13,399 nt of DNA. It comes from Leptolinea sp. UBA5366 (lineage in GTDB: Bacteria > Chloroflexota > Anaerolineae > Anaerolineales > Anaerolineaceae). Shown here piece by piece: positions 1-7,352 of the stretch (its first letter is position 1; each line of letters starts with the position of its first letter). A program made the translations under genes and the position numbers. Under the pieces are notes generated by a model. The model searched no databases. It had not been told where the DNA came from and worked only from the letters and a program-made list of their open reading frames with translations. The DNA is taken from assembly GCA_002407845.1 (NCBI GenBank), contig DHPK01000028.1, forward strand, positions 76,277 through 89,675, given 5' to 3'.

Positions 1-381
1 TGGTTGAATCACGTCATTTTTTATCATTTTATCAAGAAGCCGGGGATTTTTATCGCTCAAAATTCTTCTTCGTTCAACCAATTCTTTGCGATAGCGCCGC
101 TGATGCTCATTTTCTTCATCCAATTCAGGATGCATCAGCCAATATTCCCAGTTTCCAAAAGCTGCCTCCACCGGATATTCGAAGAGCGCCGTAACCGCAT
201 CCAAAAACTTTGGATTAAATTGGTCTCCTCCCAGTGACTGATCGACATGGCCGAATAAATCCCCCAGCAGCCAAACATCGTCAAACCCCGGACTGACGGA
301 TTCTGCCATATTCAGAAACCGGATTAGACTCTCCCCATTTTCATGAATATCAGAAAGCACAAGATGTCTGCTGACAGTCAT
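1..381 (-). CDS. Metallophosphoesterase, calcineurin-like (3' end beyond window)
   Basis: The minus strand is open for 127 codons from an ATG at 381 to the window edge, so the C-terminal part is missing. The N-terminus MTVSRHLVLSDIHENGES carries the D-x-H metal motif (D11, H13). It is followed by WLLGDLFGHVD (G40-D41, second metal aspartate) and by AAFGNWEYW (G76-N77). These are the first three blocks of the calcineurin-like phosphoesterase fold, in order and at normal spacing. The third block usually reads GNH(E/D); here the histidine is replaced by W78, a change also tolerated in YfcE-type enzymes that have GNC or GNx. The substrate cannot be told. The ATG lies one base after the TGA of the upstream aminotransferase gene, so the two are almost certainly co-transcribed and translationally coupled. 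The plus-strand frame over the same bases is a shadow. Confidence 0.85.
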   Translation of the reverse strand, partial: MTVSRHLVLSDIHENGESLIRFLNMAESVSPGFDDVWLLGDLFGHVDQSLGGDQFNPKFLDAVTALFEYPVEAAFGNWEYWLMHPELDEENEHQRRYRKELVERRRILSDKNPRLLDKMIKNDVIQP

Positions 382-382
382 T

Positions 383-1555
383 TCAGGCGAGATATTCTCC
401 AATGCCGGTTATCAAAGCGTCAATATCCATTTTATTATTGTAACCCTGAACAGAGATTCGAACAAAAGTGCGCTCGTTCCAGCGCAGCACCGGCACCTCA
501 ACCTGAAAACTGTCGTATAGGAAATTTTTCAGCCCGATTGGATTTTTCAATGCTGGATATGCTGCCGCCGGCATTTCAACCGCTGCCATTTGCAGAAAAG
601 CATCGTGACTCGGATAAAGCGGTACTTCATGGGTCAATTTTTCCAGCGCTTCAACCCCGCTCTTCAGCAGCGAATGGCTTGACTGGATCACCTGATCCCA
701 GTCGTGATCGCGCTGAAACCGGATCGCTGCCGGCACAGTCAGCGCAGCGCAAGGGCTGTTCGTGCCGATCCATTCGTGATAATCAACGAGCGGGTTGCCG
801 GTCTGATTCTCCGCATACGGACCGTAGCCCCAGCTGACCACCAGCGGTTCGCTCGCCTGCCTCCAGGCATCCGACGCATACAGAAAAGCCGATCCTTTCG
901 GTGCGCACATCCATTTATGGCAGTTGCCTGTATAAAAATCGGGATTGATTTCGTCCAGCGCAAGATTCAGCTGACCGGGAGCATGTGCGCCATCAACACA
1001 GGTGATGATCCCCGCATCCCGGGCTTTCCGGCAAATCCGCTGAATCGGAAAAGTCACTGCAGTCGGAGACGTTATTTGACTCAAAAACAGCACTTTCGTG
1101 CGCGGCGTGACTTGATCCCAAAGGGCTTCTACCAACTCATCATCTGAGCGATAAGGAAACGGGATCCGCGCCTTTTTATAAACCGCCCCCGCTTGACGGC
1201 AGGCGTAAATCCAGGCATTTTCACAGGCGCCGTATTCGTGATCGCTTGCCAGGACTTCATCGCCGGGCTGAAGCGGAATGCTGCGCGCCATGACGTTCAC
1301 ACCATACGTAGCATTCGGAATAAAGGCGAGCGTCTCGAAACGCGTCTGCAGATATTCAGCCAGCACCGCCCGCGCTTCATCTAAAAACTTATGAAAATCA
1401 CGCCCCAAAAACAAGACCGGCTGCCGTTCCATGCGGCGGATCCAGTCAATATAGACCTCGCTGACTTCAGCCGGACAGGCGCCGAAAGAGCCATGATTCA
1501 AAAAGTGGATCTCTGAATTGATCTGAAATTTTTCACGCAGCAGGTTCATTCTCAT
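383..1555 (-). CDS. Aminotransferase class V, isopenicillin-N epimerase-like, PLP-dependent
   Basis: This is a fold-type I PLP enzyme of about 390 residues. Near the N-terminus it has IHFLNHGSFGACP, the signature of the isopenicillin-N-epimerase-like branch of class V aminotransferases and cysteine desulfurases. Further on, FIPNATYGVNV is the phosphate-binding region, CVDGAHAPGQ contains the aspartate that contacts the PLP ring nitrogen, and TGNCHKWMCAPKG contains the lysine expected to bind PLP (HKW). No catalytic desulfurase cysteine loop is evident, so an epimerase, lyase or aminotransferase is more likely than a sulfur donor. The substrate is unknown. Homologues normally begin just before the FLNHG block, so I chose the ATG at 1555 (another is at 1549). 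An in-frame TTG at 1630 preceded by AGGA would add 25 residues of unlikely-looking sequence. The downstream phosphoesterase starts one base after this stop. Confidence 0.9.
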   Translation of the reverse strand: MRMNLLREKFQINSEIHFLNHGSFGACPAEVSEVYIDWIRRMERQPVLFLGRDFHKFLDEARAVLAEYLQTRFETLAFIPNATYGVNVMARSIPLQPGDEVLASDHEYGACENAWIYACRQAGAVYKKARIPFPYRSDDELVEALWDQVTPRTKVLFLSQITSPTAVTFPIQRICRKARDAGIITCVDGAHAPGQLNLALDEINPDFYTGNCHKWMCAPKGSAFLYASDAWRQASEPLVVSWGYGPYAENQTGNPLVDYHEWIGTNSPCAALTVPAAIRFQRDHDWDQVIQSSHSLLKSGVEALEKLTHEVPLYPSHDAFLQMAAVEMPAAAYPALKNPIGLKNFLYDSFQVEVPVLRWNERTFVRISVQGYNNKMDIDALITGIGEYLA

Positions 1556-1651
1556 TTTTCTTTCTTGTTTGCGGTCATCAAGCCAATCCAAAGGCTCTTG
1601 TTTGGCTCTGATCGTATCAGGATTCCGCAATAAATCCTATAAATCGGTAAA

Positions 1652-1679
1652 ATAATACCATCGCATCGGTTCTCGGCAA
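1652..1679 (-). promoter_or_regulatory. Predicted sigma70 promoter for aminotransferase–phosphoesterase operon
   Basis: On the minus strand TTGCCG (1679-1674) lies 16 bp from TATTAT (1657-1652). This is 4/6 and 5/6 agreement with the sigma70 hexamers. Transcription would begin near 1645, leaving a leader of about 90 bases before the ATG at 1555, or about 15 before the alternative TTG at 1630. Confidence 0.45.
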
Positions 1680-1682
1680 TGT

Positions 1683-1711
1683 TTGGAACCAAAATTGCTG
1701 TATCATATGAA
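1683..1711 (+). promoter_or_regulatory. Weak candidate promoter for glycosyltransferase–methyltransferase gene
   Basis: On the plus strand TTGGAA (1683-1688) and TATGAA (1706-1711) are separated by 17 bp, each matching 4/6 of the sigma70 consensus. It sits back to back with the predicted minus-strand promoter. The match is modest and the leader to 1859 would be long, so this is only the best candidate in the divergent gap. Confidence 0.22.
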
Positions 1712-1858
1712 AAGATTTGATCATAATCCTTATTGGTATGACTCTTTTTATTTGTGCAAATCGGTGGCAGCGCAAGGAACTTATAAGCCCTATATTGTTG
1801 TGGAGTGCTTGAACCTCATGATGAGTCGGAAAGTTTTAAGTTGAACAGGAGCGGAGAG

Positions 1859-3334
1859 ATGCAAAAAGTTTTGGTGTTGGTTGTCGCTTACATGGCAGAG
1901 GAATTCATCGAAGCCGTGTTCGACCGGATCGCAGCCCAAATTCAGGGAAATCCGCAATTTGAAGTGCTGATGATTGATGACGGGTCAAAAGATAAAACTT
2001 TTGATGTGGCGCAGCAATATCGAAACAGTCATCCTGAGATCAAACTGACGAATCTGTTCAATCCGGTCAATCAGGGCTATGGCGGAAATCAGCAAATCGG
2101 ATATCAATACGCGATCGAAAATGATTTTGATGTCGTTATTATGCTGCACGGGGACGGGCAATATCCGCCGGAACTGATCCATGAAATGGTTGATCCGATC
2201 CTGAACGGTCAATTTGATGTGATGCTCGGCTCGAGAATGCTCAAAAAGCAAGATGCGCTGGCGGGCGGAATGCCAAAGTATAAATGGATCGGCAATCAGA
2301 TTCTGACCTGGATTGAAAATCGGCTGCTGGGTCAGAGCCTCAGCGAATATCACACCGGATTTCGCGCCTATTCTGTCAAGGCATTGCGCCTGATCCCCTT
2401 CCAATACAATTCAAAGTACTACGACTTCGACACCGATATCCTGATCCAGCTGTCAGACAATCATTTTCGGATCGGTGAAAGGCCGATCCCGACACGCTAC
2501 GGGGATGAAATCTGCCGGGTCAATGGCATTAAGTATGCCTGGATGATCCTGCGGTCCTGTGTTCAGTCTCGGATCGTTCGACTGGGTCTGTTTTACAAAC
2601 CAAAGTTTGATTATTATCAAAATCGGGCGCAGATCTCCCTGTATAGCCCAAAATTCGGCATCCCCAGCTCGCACAAATTTGCCTTTGATCGGATTCCAAA
2701 CGGCGCAGCAGTGCTCGATTTAGGCGCAGGTCCGGGATATATGGCGCGCGAGCTAGCGGTTAAAAATGCAGCGGTTTGTTCAGTCGACCGCATCATCACT
2801 GATGAACTGAAACAATATTCAAATTGTGTGATCGAAGCTGATCTTGATACGGTTAAATTGTCAGAACTGCCAGATCAAACGAATGTTGTGCTGCTGCTGG
2901 ATGTGCTCGAGTTCTTGGATGAACCGGAAGCGCTGCTGCTGAAAATCCGGCAGAAATATGCTCAGCAACAGCCCGACGTCCTGATTTCGGTCGGCAACGT
3001 CGCATTTATTCTGACGCGTCTGAGCCTGTTGTTCGGAAAATTCAACTATGGCAGGCTCGGGATTCTCGAAGTCAGCAAAAAGCGTCTTTTCACGCTCAAT
3101 TCATTGAAAAGACTGCTCAGAGACCAGGGGTACACAATCCTGAAAGTGCGCGGCACGCCGGCTCCTTATCATAAAGCGCTGCCCAAGCACAAGTGGATCG
3201 CATGGCTACTGGAAAAAACCAACACTCTGCTAATTTACCTATCAAAAGGGCTGTTCAGCTATCAGATTTTCATCCAGGCAAAACCCAGTCTGACGCTCGA
3301 ACAGCTGCTGGAAAACGCCAAAGAAAGAACCTGA
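1859..3334 (+). CDS. Glycosyltransferase family 2 fused to class I SAM-dependent methyltransferase
   Basis: The 491-residue product has two domains. Residues 1 to about 240 form a GT-A family 2 domain of the dolichyl-phosphate-mannose-synthase type. Its nucleotide-sugar site is MIDDGS (D40, D41), HGDGQ (D99) supplies the metal aspartate, LGSRM is at about 123-127, and EYHTGFRAY (163-171) matches the acceptor-side block. Residues from about 265 on form a class I methyltransferase. It has motif I VLDLGAGPGY (285-294), an acidic end of strand 2 (VDR), and LLLDVLEFLDEP as the motif IV/post-motif region. No membrane anchor stands out in the first domain. The likely role is making or decorating a lipid-linked or cell-surface glycan, with the methyltransferase capping the sugar; this is inferred. 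ATG 1859 is chosen because AGGAGCGGAGAG precedes it closely. A GTG at 1805 would add 18 residues but lacks such a site. Confidence 0.88.
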   Translation: MQKVLVLVVAYMAEEFIEAVFDRIAAQIQGNPQFEVLMIDDGSKDKTFDVAQQYRNSHPEIKLTNLFNPVNQGYGGNQQIGYQYAIENDFDVVIMLHGDGQYPPELIHEMVDPILNGQFDVMLGSRMLKKQDALAGGMPKYKWIGNQILTWIENRLLGQSLSEYHTGFRAYSVKALRLIPFQYNSKYYDFDTDILIQLSDNHFRIGERPIPTRYGDEICRVNGIKYAWMILRSCVQSRIVRLGLFYKPKFDYYQNRAQISLYSPKFGIPSSHKFAFDRIPNGAAVLDLGAGPGYMARELAVKNAAVCSVDRIITDELKQYSNCVIEADLDTVKLSELPDQTNVVLLLDVLEFLDEPEALLLKIRQKYAQQQPDVLISVGNVAFILTRLSLLFGKFNYGRLGILEVSKKRLFTLNSLKRLLRDQGYTILKVRGTPAPYHKALPKHKWIAWLLEKTNTLLIYLSKGLFSYQIFIQAKPSLTLEQLLENAKERT

Positions 3335-3335
3335 T

Positions 3336-3809
3336 CTATTTTTTCTGTTGGGAATGGATCGTTGAAAAGATGATCCTTGAAAGCGTCGTTATCATCAGGA
3401 TTCCCAGCGCCAGCATGGCAGCGATCGATAATGTATTCGCGCCCTGGGTGGCAAATGCTGCCATGTCCTGATCGACAAATGCCCGCATTGTGTAGTAAAT
3501 TCCAGCCCCGGGTACTAGCGGCAAGAGCGCAATTGTCAGAAAAACTGTCGCTGGCTGCTTTAAAACGCGTGACATAATCTCTGAAAAGATCGATAAAATT
3601 AAAGTCGCGATGAAATAAGGGAGCACAGAATCGAAATGAACAGCTAAAAGCTTATAGGCGGTCCAGCCAAGCGCGCCTCCATTAGCTGAAGCCCACAGGG
3701 TTCGCCCTCGCAGCCCATAGACCAGACCGAATGCGACACAAGCTGCATATGCAGCCAGACCGCTGAGCGCAAGCGAATTTTCAATGGATTGCAGTAAGAT
3801 CGTTTCCAT
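3336..3809 (-). CDS. Threonine/serine exporter, small membrane subunit (ThrE_2 / DUF3815 type)
   Basis: This 157-residue, strongly hydrophobic protein has about four to five membrane segments (residues roughly 15-35, 40-60, 60-80, 85-105 and 125-145). The hallmark PLVPGAGIYYTMRAF block lies at about 97-111, which is diagnostic for the C-terminal half of ThrE-type threonine/serine exporters. In Corynebacterium ThrE this half is fused to the larger cytoplasmic-plus-membrane half; here the two are separate genes. Its ATG overlaps the TGA of the upstream subunit by one base, so translation is coupled and a hetero-oligomeric exporter is expected. The stop codon lies one base from the stop of the convergent glycosyltransferase gene, with no terminator between them. 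Confidence 0.85.
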   Translation of the reverse strand: METILLQSIENSLALSGLAAYAACVAFGLVYGLRGRTLWASANGGALGWTAYKLLAVHFDSVLPYFIATLILSIFSEIMSRVLKQPATVFLTIALLPLVPGAGIYYTMRAFVDQDMAAFATQGANTLSIAAMLALGILMITTLSRIIFSTIHSQQKK

Positions 3810-4591
3810 CAGCGCATCAATGAGAACACCATACCGGAACCAATGGCAATCGCACTGGCTATCAGCAAGGCTTCGGTCAGTTTTGTCAGACCGGAAAGGT
3901 AATCGCCCGCGATGATGTCACGCAGGCTGTTCGTCAGCGCAAGTCCGGGCACCAGATTCATATAGATCCCAATCATGATGCGATCCATCTCGGTCGACCA
4001 GCCCAGCTGCATGATCCAGAGGGACAGCAGCGCGCCAATCGCTCCGCCAAAGATATTGATGAAAATTCCGTTCACATGCAGCCGAATCTGAGGTTCAATA
4101 GACAACCGCACAATCACGCTGGCAGCGCCTGCCAGAGCGCCGGCTTGAATCGAACCGCCAAACATCAGACAAAATGCGAATCCGACCACCGCCGCGGCAA
4201 ACAGACGGACGATCAGCGAGTAGCCGGTCAACTGTGCAATTTCTTCAAGCTGCTGGCGCGCATCCGAAATTTCCGGTGTCTCCAGACAAATCTCGCGCGA
4301 CAGCTGATTGAGCTTGCCAAGACGATTCAAATTCTCATGTCTGGCAAGGATTCGTTTTCCGCGGCTGAAAGTTTTCCCGTCCGGATTGACAAAAGAAACC
4401 AGCAAGTAATTTGCGACTGCAAAAATATCAATCTCTTTTAAGCCGTAACAGGAAAGAATGCGAAGCAAACTCTCCTCGACCCGGTAAGTTTCGGCACCGC
4501 TGTCAATCAGTTCGAACCCGATCCGTAGCACCAAGTCCATCAGGGCATCGTAATCCAGCGTTGTCTTTGCAATCTGCGCTTCAGCCTGCAT
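3809..4591 (-). CDS. Threonine/serine exporter, large subunit (ThrE_1 / DUF1212 type)
   Basis: The 260-residue product has a soluble N-terminal region with the family block DSGAETYRVEESL (about 33-45) and the basic stretch SRGKRILARHENLNRLGKL. It is followed by about five membrane helices from residue 125 to the end (for example LFAAAVVGFAFCLMFGG and IFINIFGGAIGALLSLWI). NLVPGLALTNSLRDIIAGDYLSG near 212-234 is typical of the ThrE_1 domain. Together with the overlapping downstream gene it should form an inner-membrane exporter for threonine, serine or related small metabolites; the substrate is inferred from family membership. The start is supported by AAGGAG four bases before the ATG and by an extended -10 promoter about 30 bases upstream. 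Confidence 0.88.
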   Translation of the reverse strand: MQAEAQIAKTTLDYDALMDLVLRIGFELIDSGAETYRVEESLLRILSCYGLKEIDIFAVANYLLVSFVNPDGKTFSRGKRILARHENLNRLGKLNQLSREICLETPEISDARQQLEEIAQLTGYSLIVRLFAAAVVGFAFCLMFGGSIQAGALAGAASVIVRLSIEPQIRLHVNGIFINIFGGAIGALLSLWIMQLGWSTEMDRIMIGIYMNLVPGLALTNSLRDIIAGDYLSGLTKLTEALLIASAIAIGSGMVFSLMR

Positions 4592-4619
4592 TGTTCTCCT
4601 TCACCATCAAACGCCTCTG

Positions 4620-4628
4620 ATTATAGCA
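4620..4628 (-). promoter_or_regulatory. Extended -10 promoter of the exporter gene pair
   Basis: The minus strand reads TGCTATAAT, a perfect extended -10 element. No good -35 hexamer is present at 16-18 bp, which is usual for extended -10 promoters. Transcription would start about 20 bases before the AAGGAG ribosome-binding site. Confidence 0.5.
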
Positions 4629-4703
4629 AAACGGCTGCCGCCTGCGAGCTTTTTATGAGAAATCGAATTTTTTCATTCGGCATAAACCAACAGATCCAGG
4701 ATT

Positions 4704-4730
4704 AAAAAAAGCGCTGATTTTTCAGCGCTT
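4704..4730 (-). terminator. Intrinsic terminator of the ferritin gene
   Basis: On the minus strand a 9-bp stem (AAGCGCTGA, 4730-4722 pairing with 4717-4709; loop of four A) is followed by seven T residues (4710-4704, the last pairs overlapping the stem). It lies about 22 bases after the ferritin stop codon and insulates ferritin from the exporter promoter. Confidence 0.85.
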
Positions 4731-4752
4731 CATAATCAATTCTATTCGGTTT

Positions 4753-5244
4753 TTATTCTTTTCTGTAACCGAGCTTGCCGTCCATAATCATCAGTCCGCC
4801 AGGAGCGTCAGCAACCATTTCCAATTTACCGATCACATTTTCAAAATTGGACTCTTCTTCGACCTGTTCCGAGATAAACCAGCGCAGCATTTCCTGCGTT
4901 CCATAGTCCTTTTCCGCCAATGCGAGTTCATAAAGCTCATGAATGCTTGCTGAAATGAACTTTTCATGTTCTAAACCGGCTTTGAAGGCAGCCAAAGGTG
5001 ATTTATATTTGTTCGTCACTTTCTCAATTGCCGGATAGTCAACTTTGCCAGACCGTTCCTGCACAAAATTGATCAGTTTTTCTGCATGTTCCAGCTCTTC
5101 ATGTGCCTGAGCCTTCATCCATGATGCCATACCGTCATAATTTTCGGATACAAAATAATCAACCATACCGAGATAAATATAGGCTGAGTTCAATTCTTTA
5201 TTAATTTGTGCATTGAGTGCATCTACCATTTTCTTCGCAATCAT
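4753..5244 (-). CDS. ftn: Ferritin (non-heme, FtnA-type)
   Basis: The 163-residue iron-storage protein is a four-helix ferritin-like subunit, normally assembling into a 24-mer cage in the cytoplasm that oxidises Fe(II) and stores it as a mineral. Ferroxidase ligands are in the expected places: E17 (NKELNSAY), E50 and H53 (HEELEHAEK), E93 (LEHEKF), Q126 and E129 (SEQVEEE). No haem-ligand methionine pattern typical of bacterioferritin is evident. The length is normal for bacterial FtnA. I chose ATG 5244 because GGAGG lies just upstream and MIAKKMVDALN matches the usual family start; an upstream in-frame ATG at 5307 would add 21 residues from what looks like leader DNA. The gene is monocistronic, with its own terminator and a dyad in the leader. 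Confidence 0.96.
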   Translation of the reverse strand: MIAKKMVDALNAQINKELNSAYIYLGMVDYFVSENYDGMASWMKAQAHEELEHAEKLINFVQERSGKVDYPAIEKVTNKYKSPLAAFKAGLEHEKFISASIHELYELALAEKDYGTQEMLRWFISEQVEEESNFENVIGKLEMVADAPGGLMIMDGKLGYRKE

Positions 5245-5291
5245 GATTTCCTCCAATTTTTCACCTTTTCTCAGGTGCTTTTTACTGTTTT

Positions 5292-5316
5292 GATTCAGAT
5301 TTCGCAAATCTAAATC
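5292..5316. promoter_or_regulatory. 25-bp imperfect dyad in the ferritin leader (candidate operator)
   Basis: The core AGATTTCGCAAATCT (5297-5311) is a perfect 6-3-6 inverted repeat. It is extended outward by GATT and AATC arms with one mismatched pair, giving 25 bp of two-fold symmetry. It lies just downstream of the predicted ferritin -10 box, where a repressor would block transcription. It could instead fold as a leader hairpin. The regulator is not known from the sequence. Confidence 0.4.
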
Positions 5317-5327
5317 CTGATAATTTA

Positions 5328-5333
5328 ATTATA
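5328..5333 (-). promoter_or_regulatory. Candidate -10 box for ferritin
   Basis: The minus strand reads TATAAT, a perfect -10 hexamer, but at 17 bp spacing the -35 is only GTCAGA (3/6). A short 7-1-7 near-palindrome (GATAATT T AATTATA, 5319-5333) overlaps it and resembles, without clearly matching, boxes of Fur/PerR-type metal regulators. Confidence 0.35.
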
Positions 5334-5609
5334 TCCAGAATATAGTACGATCTGACCGTTCATAGAAAAAATTAACAGTATTTGTGATAAGCAGTTATTT
5401 CACAGAAATTGCAAGATGTCTTCATACAAAATATGGATAAATCAGGTACCGGTCATGCACATTTCATAACTGGAAAACCATAACAAGAAAAGAAACCACA
5501 AATTGTTCGAAAAAAGAAATTGCTACGGTCAAATATCAATACTTTTTTTACTTTCTTACCTTTTATTCGAATGATTCTTCACATTATAGCTTTTCCATTT
5601 TATTAAAGA

Positions 5610-5615
5610 TATAAT
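5610..5615 (+). promoter_or_regulatory. Candidate -10 box for the 536-residue protein gene
   Basis: The plus strand has TATAAT about 35 bases before a strong ribosome-binding site (AAGGAAGAG at 5651-5659). No convincing -35 hexamer is seen at 16-18 bp, so transcription may need an activator or start elsewhere. Confidence 0.3.
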
Positions 5616-5664
5616 GAACTTTGTATGGATAGATCAATAAAAAAATTAAAAAGGAAGAGTTTTT

Positions 5665-7275
5665 ATGGCTAATAATAAAATATCAATTCGATGTGAAAGG
5701 TATTGTTTCCCGACGCCTCGGCACCCGTTTTATCATGCAATCCTTCGCTTTGAAGCTGACCACGGCAAAGTTTATATTAAAAAAGTGAAAGCCGATAGCA
5801 AGGAAACGAGGGATTTCATTGCTTATCATGGAGATCATCCATCTCCGGACAACTATGTGGATATTACAGAGCAATCAACCTTGGTCGTCCGTGTTGATTG
5901 GGAAAATGAATCTACTCACAAATTTGAAATTGAAATCATCAATTCAGACGAGAAAGAATTCGTTTCCAATTGCATGGCATCAGCGCCGGATTTTGGTGGT
6001 TATTGGAATGCCAACTGGAAGTATTACAGTGCCCATATCATTCGGGAAGAAATAGGTGTTGCGCGTTTCAATGAACCAATTCACCTTTTGTTAGCTTATT
6101 ATGCTGAGCGTCTCTCCAATGTTGAAAATGAAATTCGTATTATTGAGATAGACCCATTAAGTGGGGCTGCTATAGAAATCCCAAGCCAGGTATACGGAAT
6201 TCATACTAACAACATGAAGACTGATGAAGGACAGCCAACCACAACGCTAGAATGTGCGTTTCTAGCCAATGTTCCAGCTTTTACTGATAAAGTCTATCTA
6301 GTTTTTTATGGGAATCCTAAAGCAAAAAAACCTAAGTATGAGACCGATTTGCAGGTAAAAGGCAAAGGGCTGGCTCTCGAAATAGAAAACAATTATTACA
6401 AATGTAAACTGCACAAAGAATCCGGGGCTTTGGATGAATTCATTTTAAAGCAAGGCATTAATGTGACGTTCGATCACCATGTTGAAACCAATGGAGCGAT
6501 CCATTGGAATCCAGACCTTTACGCTCCACCGCGAGTCTGGACTCATGCGTCCGATTGGGCTCCACCGGCAAATGTTGAAACAATTGTCGGACCAATATTT
6601 TGCATGACAAAGCGTTGGGATCAACTACCGGAATACCCGGACACTTTTTGTTCAGTTACGTATGTCTTCTATGCTCATCAGCCTTATATGCTAATGGATT
6701 CCTGCACAGATATCCTTGAAGATATGGATGTGCGAGCATTGCGTAACGGTGAATTAGTCCTTAATCTAAAAGTTGTTGACGGTTTCGCCTGGAAGGAACC
6801 GAGTGGGGATATTCAGTACTTCGACTTATCAGATCGGCCAAAAGAGCCGCGCCGGGCAGTTGACTTTTCAGAACGAACCCCATGGTGGGCTTTTGTCAAT
6901 CATGACAAACAAGCTGCACTTGCTTCTGTTAACATTTCAAGCTCATCAGTGCGCCGGACTAATGGCATGACTCGAACCGAACCATATTACACATTGAAAT
7001 GGGGACCTTTTGTTTATTGTACAAGGCCACTGGTCTATTCGTACAATTCTTCAAACCCTCAACGCCTGATTCATGTTCCCGGCAAAAGCAGTTTTGCTGA
7101 AAAATGTGCGTTTGCACCATTACGTTTAGGGCAGGACGATGAAACGCGTTATGACGTTATTGAACTTCTGTCTGCGAAAGTCCTTAATCCATTGACAGTT
7201 TTTGAACCGGCAATGGAAGTGGACGAGCGGGTTCCCCTTCCTTGGGGTACAAATTTCCCCTACCCTGGGATGTAA
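5665..7275 (+). CDS. Uncharacterised 536-residue protein, possibly a cytoplasmic carbohydrate-active enzyme
   Basis: I do not recognise the family. There is no signal peptide and no membrane segment, so the protein should be cytoplasmic. The sequence is rich in alternating beta-strand patterns and aromatic residues. A first beta-rich part runs to about residue 110. A second begins around YYSAHIIREEIGVARFNEPIHL. A third starts near LALEIENNYYKCKLHKESGALDEF, reminiscent of the beta-sandwich regions of glycosidases and lyases in which an enzyme-bound glycan is recognised. The most conserved-looking stretch is H280-W281-N282-P283-D284 through W292-T293-H294 to D297-W298, a cluster of acids, histidines and tryptophans suited to sugar binding or catalysis. 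The start is secure: AAGGAAGAG lies five bases before ATG. It faces the uptake operon across a shared terminator, which suggests, but does not prove, a role in degrading the imported compound. Confidence 0.8.
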   Translation: MANNKISIRCERYCFPTPRHPFYHAILRFEADHGKVYIKKVKADSKETRDFIAYHGDHPSPDNYVDITEQSTLVVRVDWENESTHKFEIEIINSDEKEFVSNCMASAPDFGGYWNANWKYYSAHIIREEIGVARFNEPIHLLLAYYAERLSNVENEIRIIEIDPLSGAAIEIPSQVYGIHTNNMKTDEGQPTTTLECAFLANVPAFTDKVYLVFYGNPKAKKPKYETDLQVKGKGLALEIENNYYKCKLHKESGALDEFILKQGINVTFDHHVETNGAIHWNPDLYAPPRVWTHASDWAPPANVETIVGPIFCMTKRWDQLPEYPDTFCSVTYVFYAHQPYMLMDSCTDILEDMDVRALRNGELVLNLKVVDGFAWKEPSGDIQYFDLSDRPKEPRRAVDFSERTPWWAFVNHDKQAALASVNISSSSVRRTNGMTRTEPYYTLKWGPFVYCTRPLVYSYNSSNPQRLIHVPGKSSFAEKCAFAPLRLGQDDETRYDVIELLSAKVLNPLTVFEPAMEVDERVPLPWGTNFPYPGM

Positions 7276-7281
7276 TCATTA

Positions 7282-7329
7282 AAGATAAGAGCCGCAATTT
7301 ATAAATTGCGGCTCTTATCTTAATTTTTT
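7282..7329 (+). terminator. Strong intrinsic terminator between convergent genes
   Basis: A perfect 19-bp inverted repeat (7282-7300 with 7303-7321) is followed on the plus strand by AATTTTTT. It ends the 536-residue protein gene. On the minus strand only a short TTTAAT follows, so it probably also stops the dehydrogenase-containing operon, but less efficiently. Confidence 0.88.
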
Positions 7330-7352
7330 GCTAAGAAAAATTGGCCTGTAAA

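Larger units (their letters stand above)
5245..5664. other. Divergent 420-bp AT-rich intergenic region
   Basis: This region holds the upstream sequences of ferritin (minus) and of the 536-residue protein (plus). Apart from the leader dyad and the two -10-like sites listed separately, I see no coding frame, RNA gene or repeat. Base composition falls sharply compared with the genes to the left. Confidence 0.6.

Noticed and set aside
4..837. Plus-strand open frames opposite the phosphoesterase and aminotransferase genes
   Set aside because: They have no ribosome-binding site or recognisable protein features and lie antisense to well-supported genes.
1556..1630. 25-codon N-terminal extension of the aminotransferase from a TTG
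   Set aside because: The extra residues are unlike the family N-terminus, and the ATG at 1555 gives a normal-length protein. The AGGA site before TTG leaves a small doubt.
5245..5307. 21-codon N-terminal extension of ferritin from an upstream ATG
   Set aside because: A GGAGG site directly precedes the internal ATG at 5244, and the shorter form matches the family start and ligand numbering.
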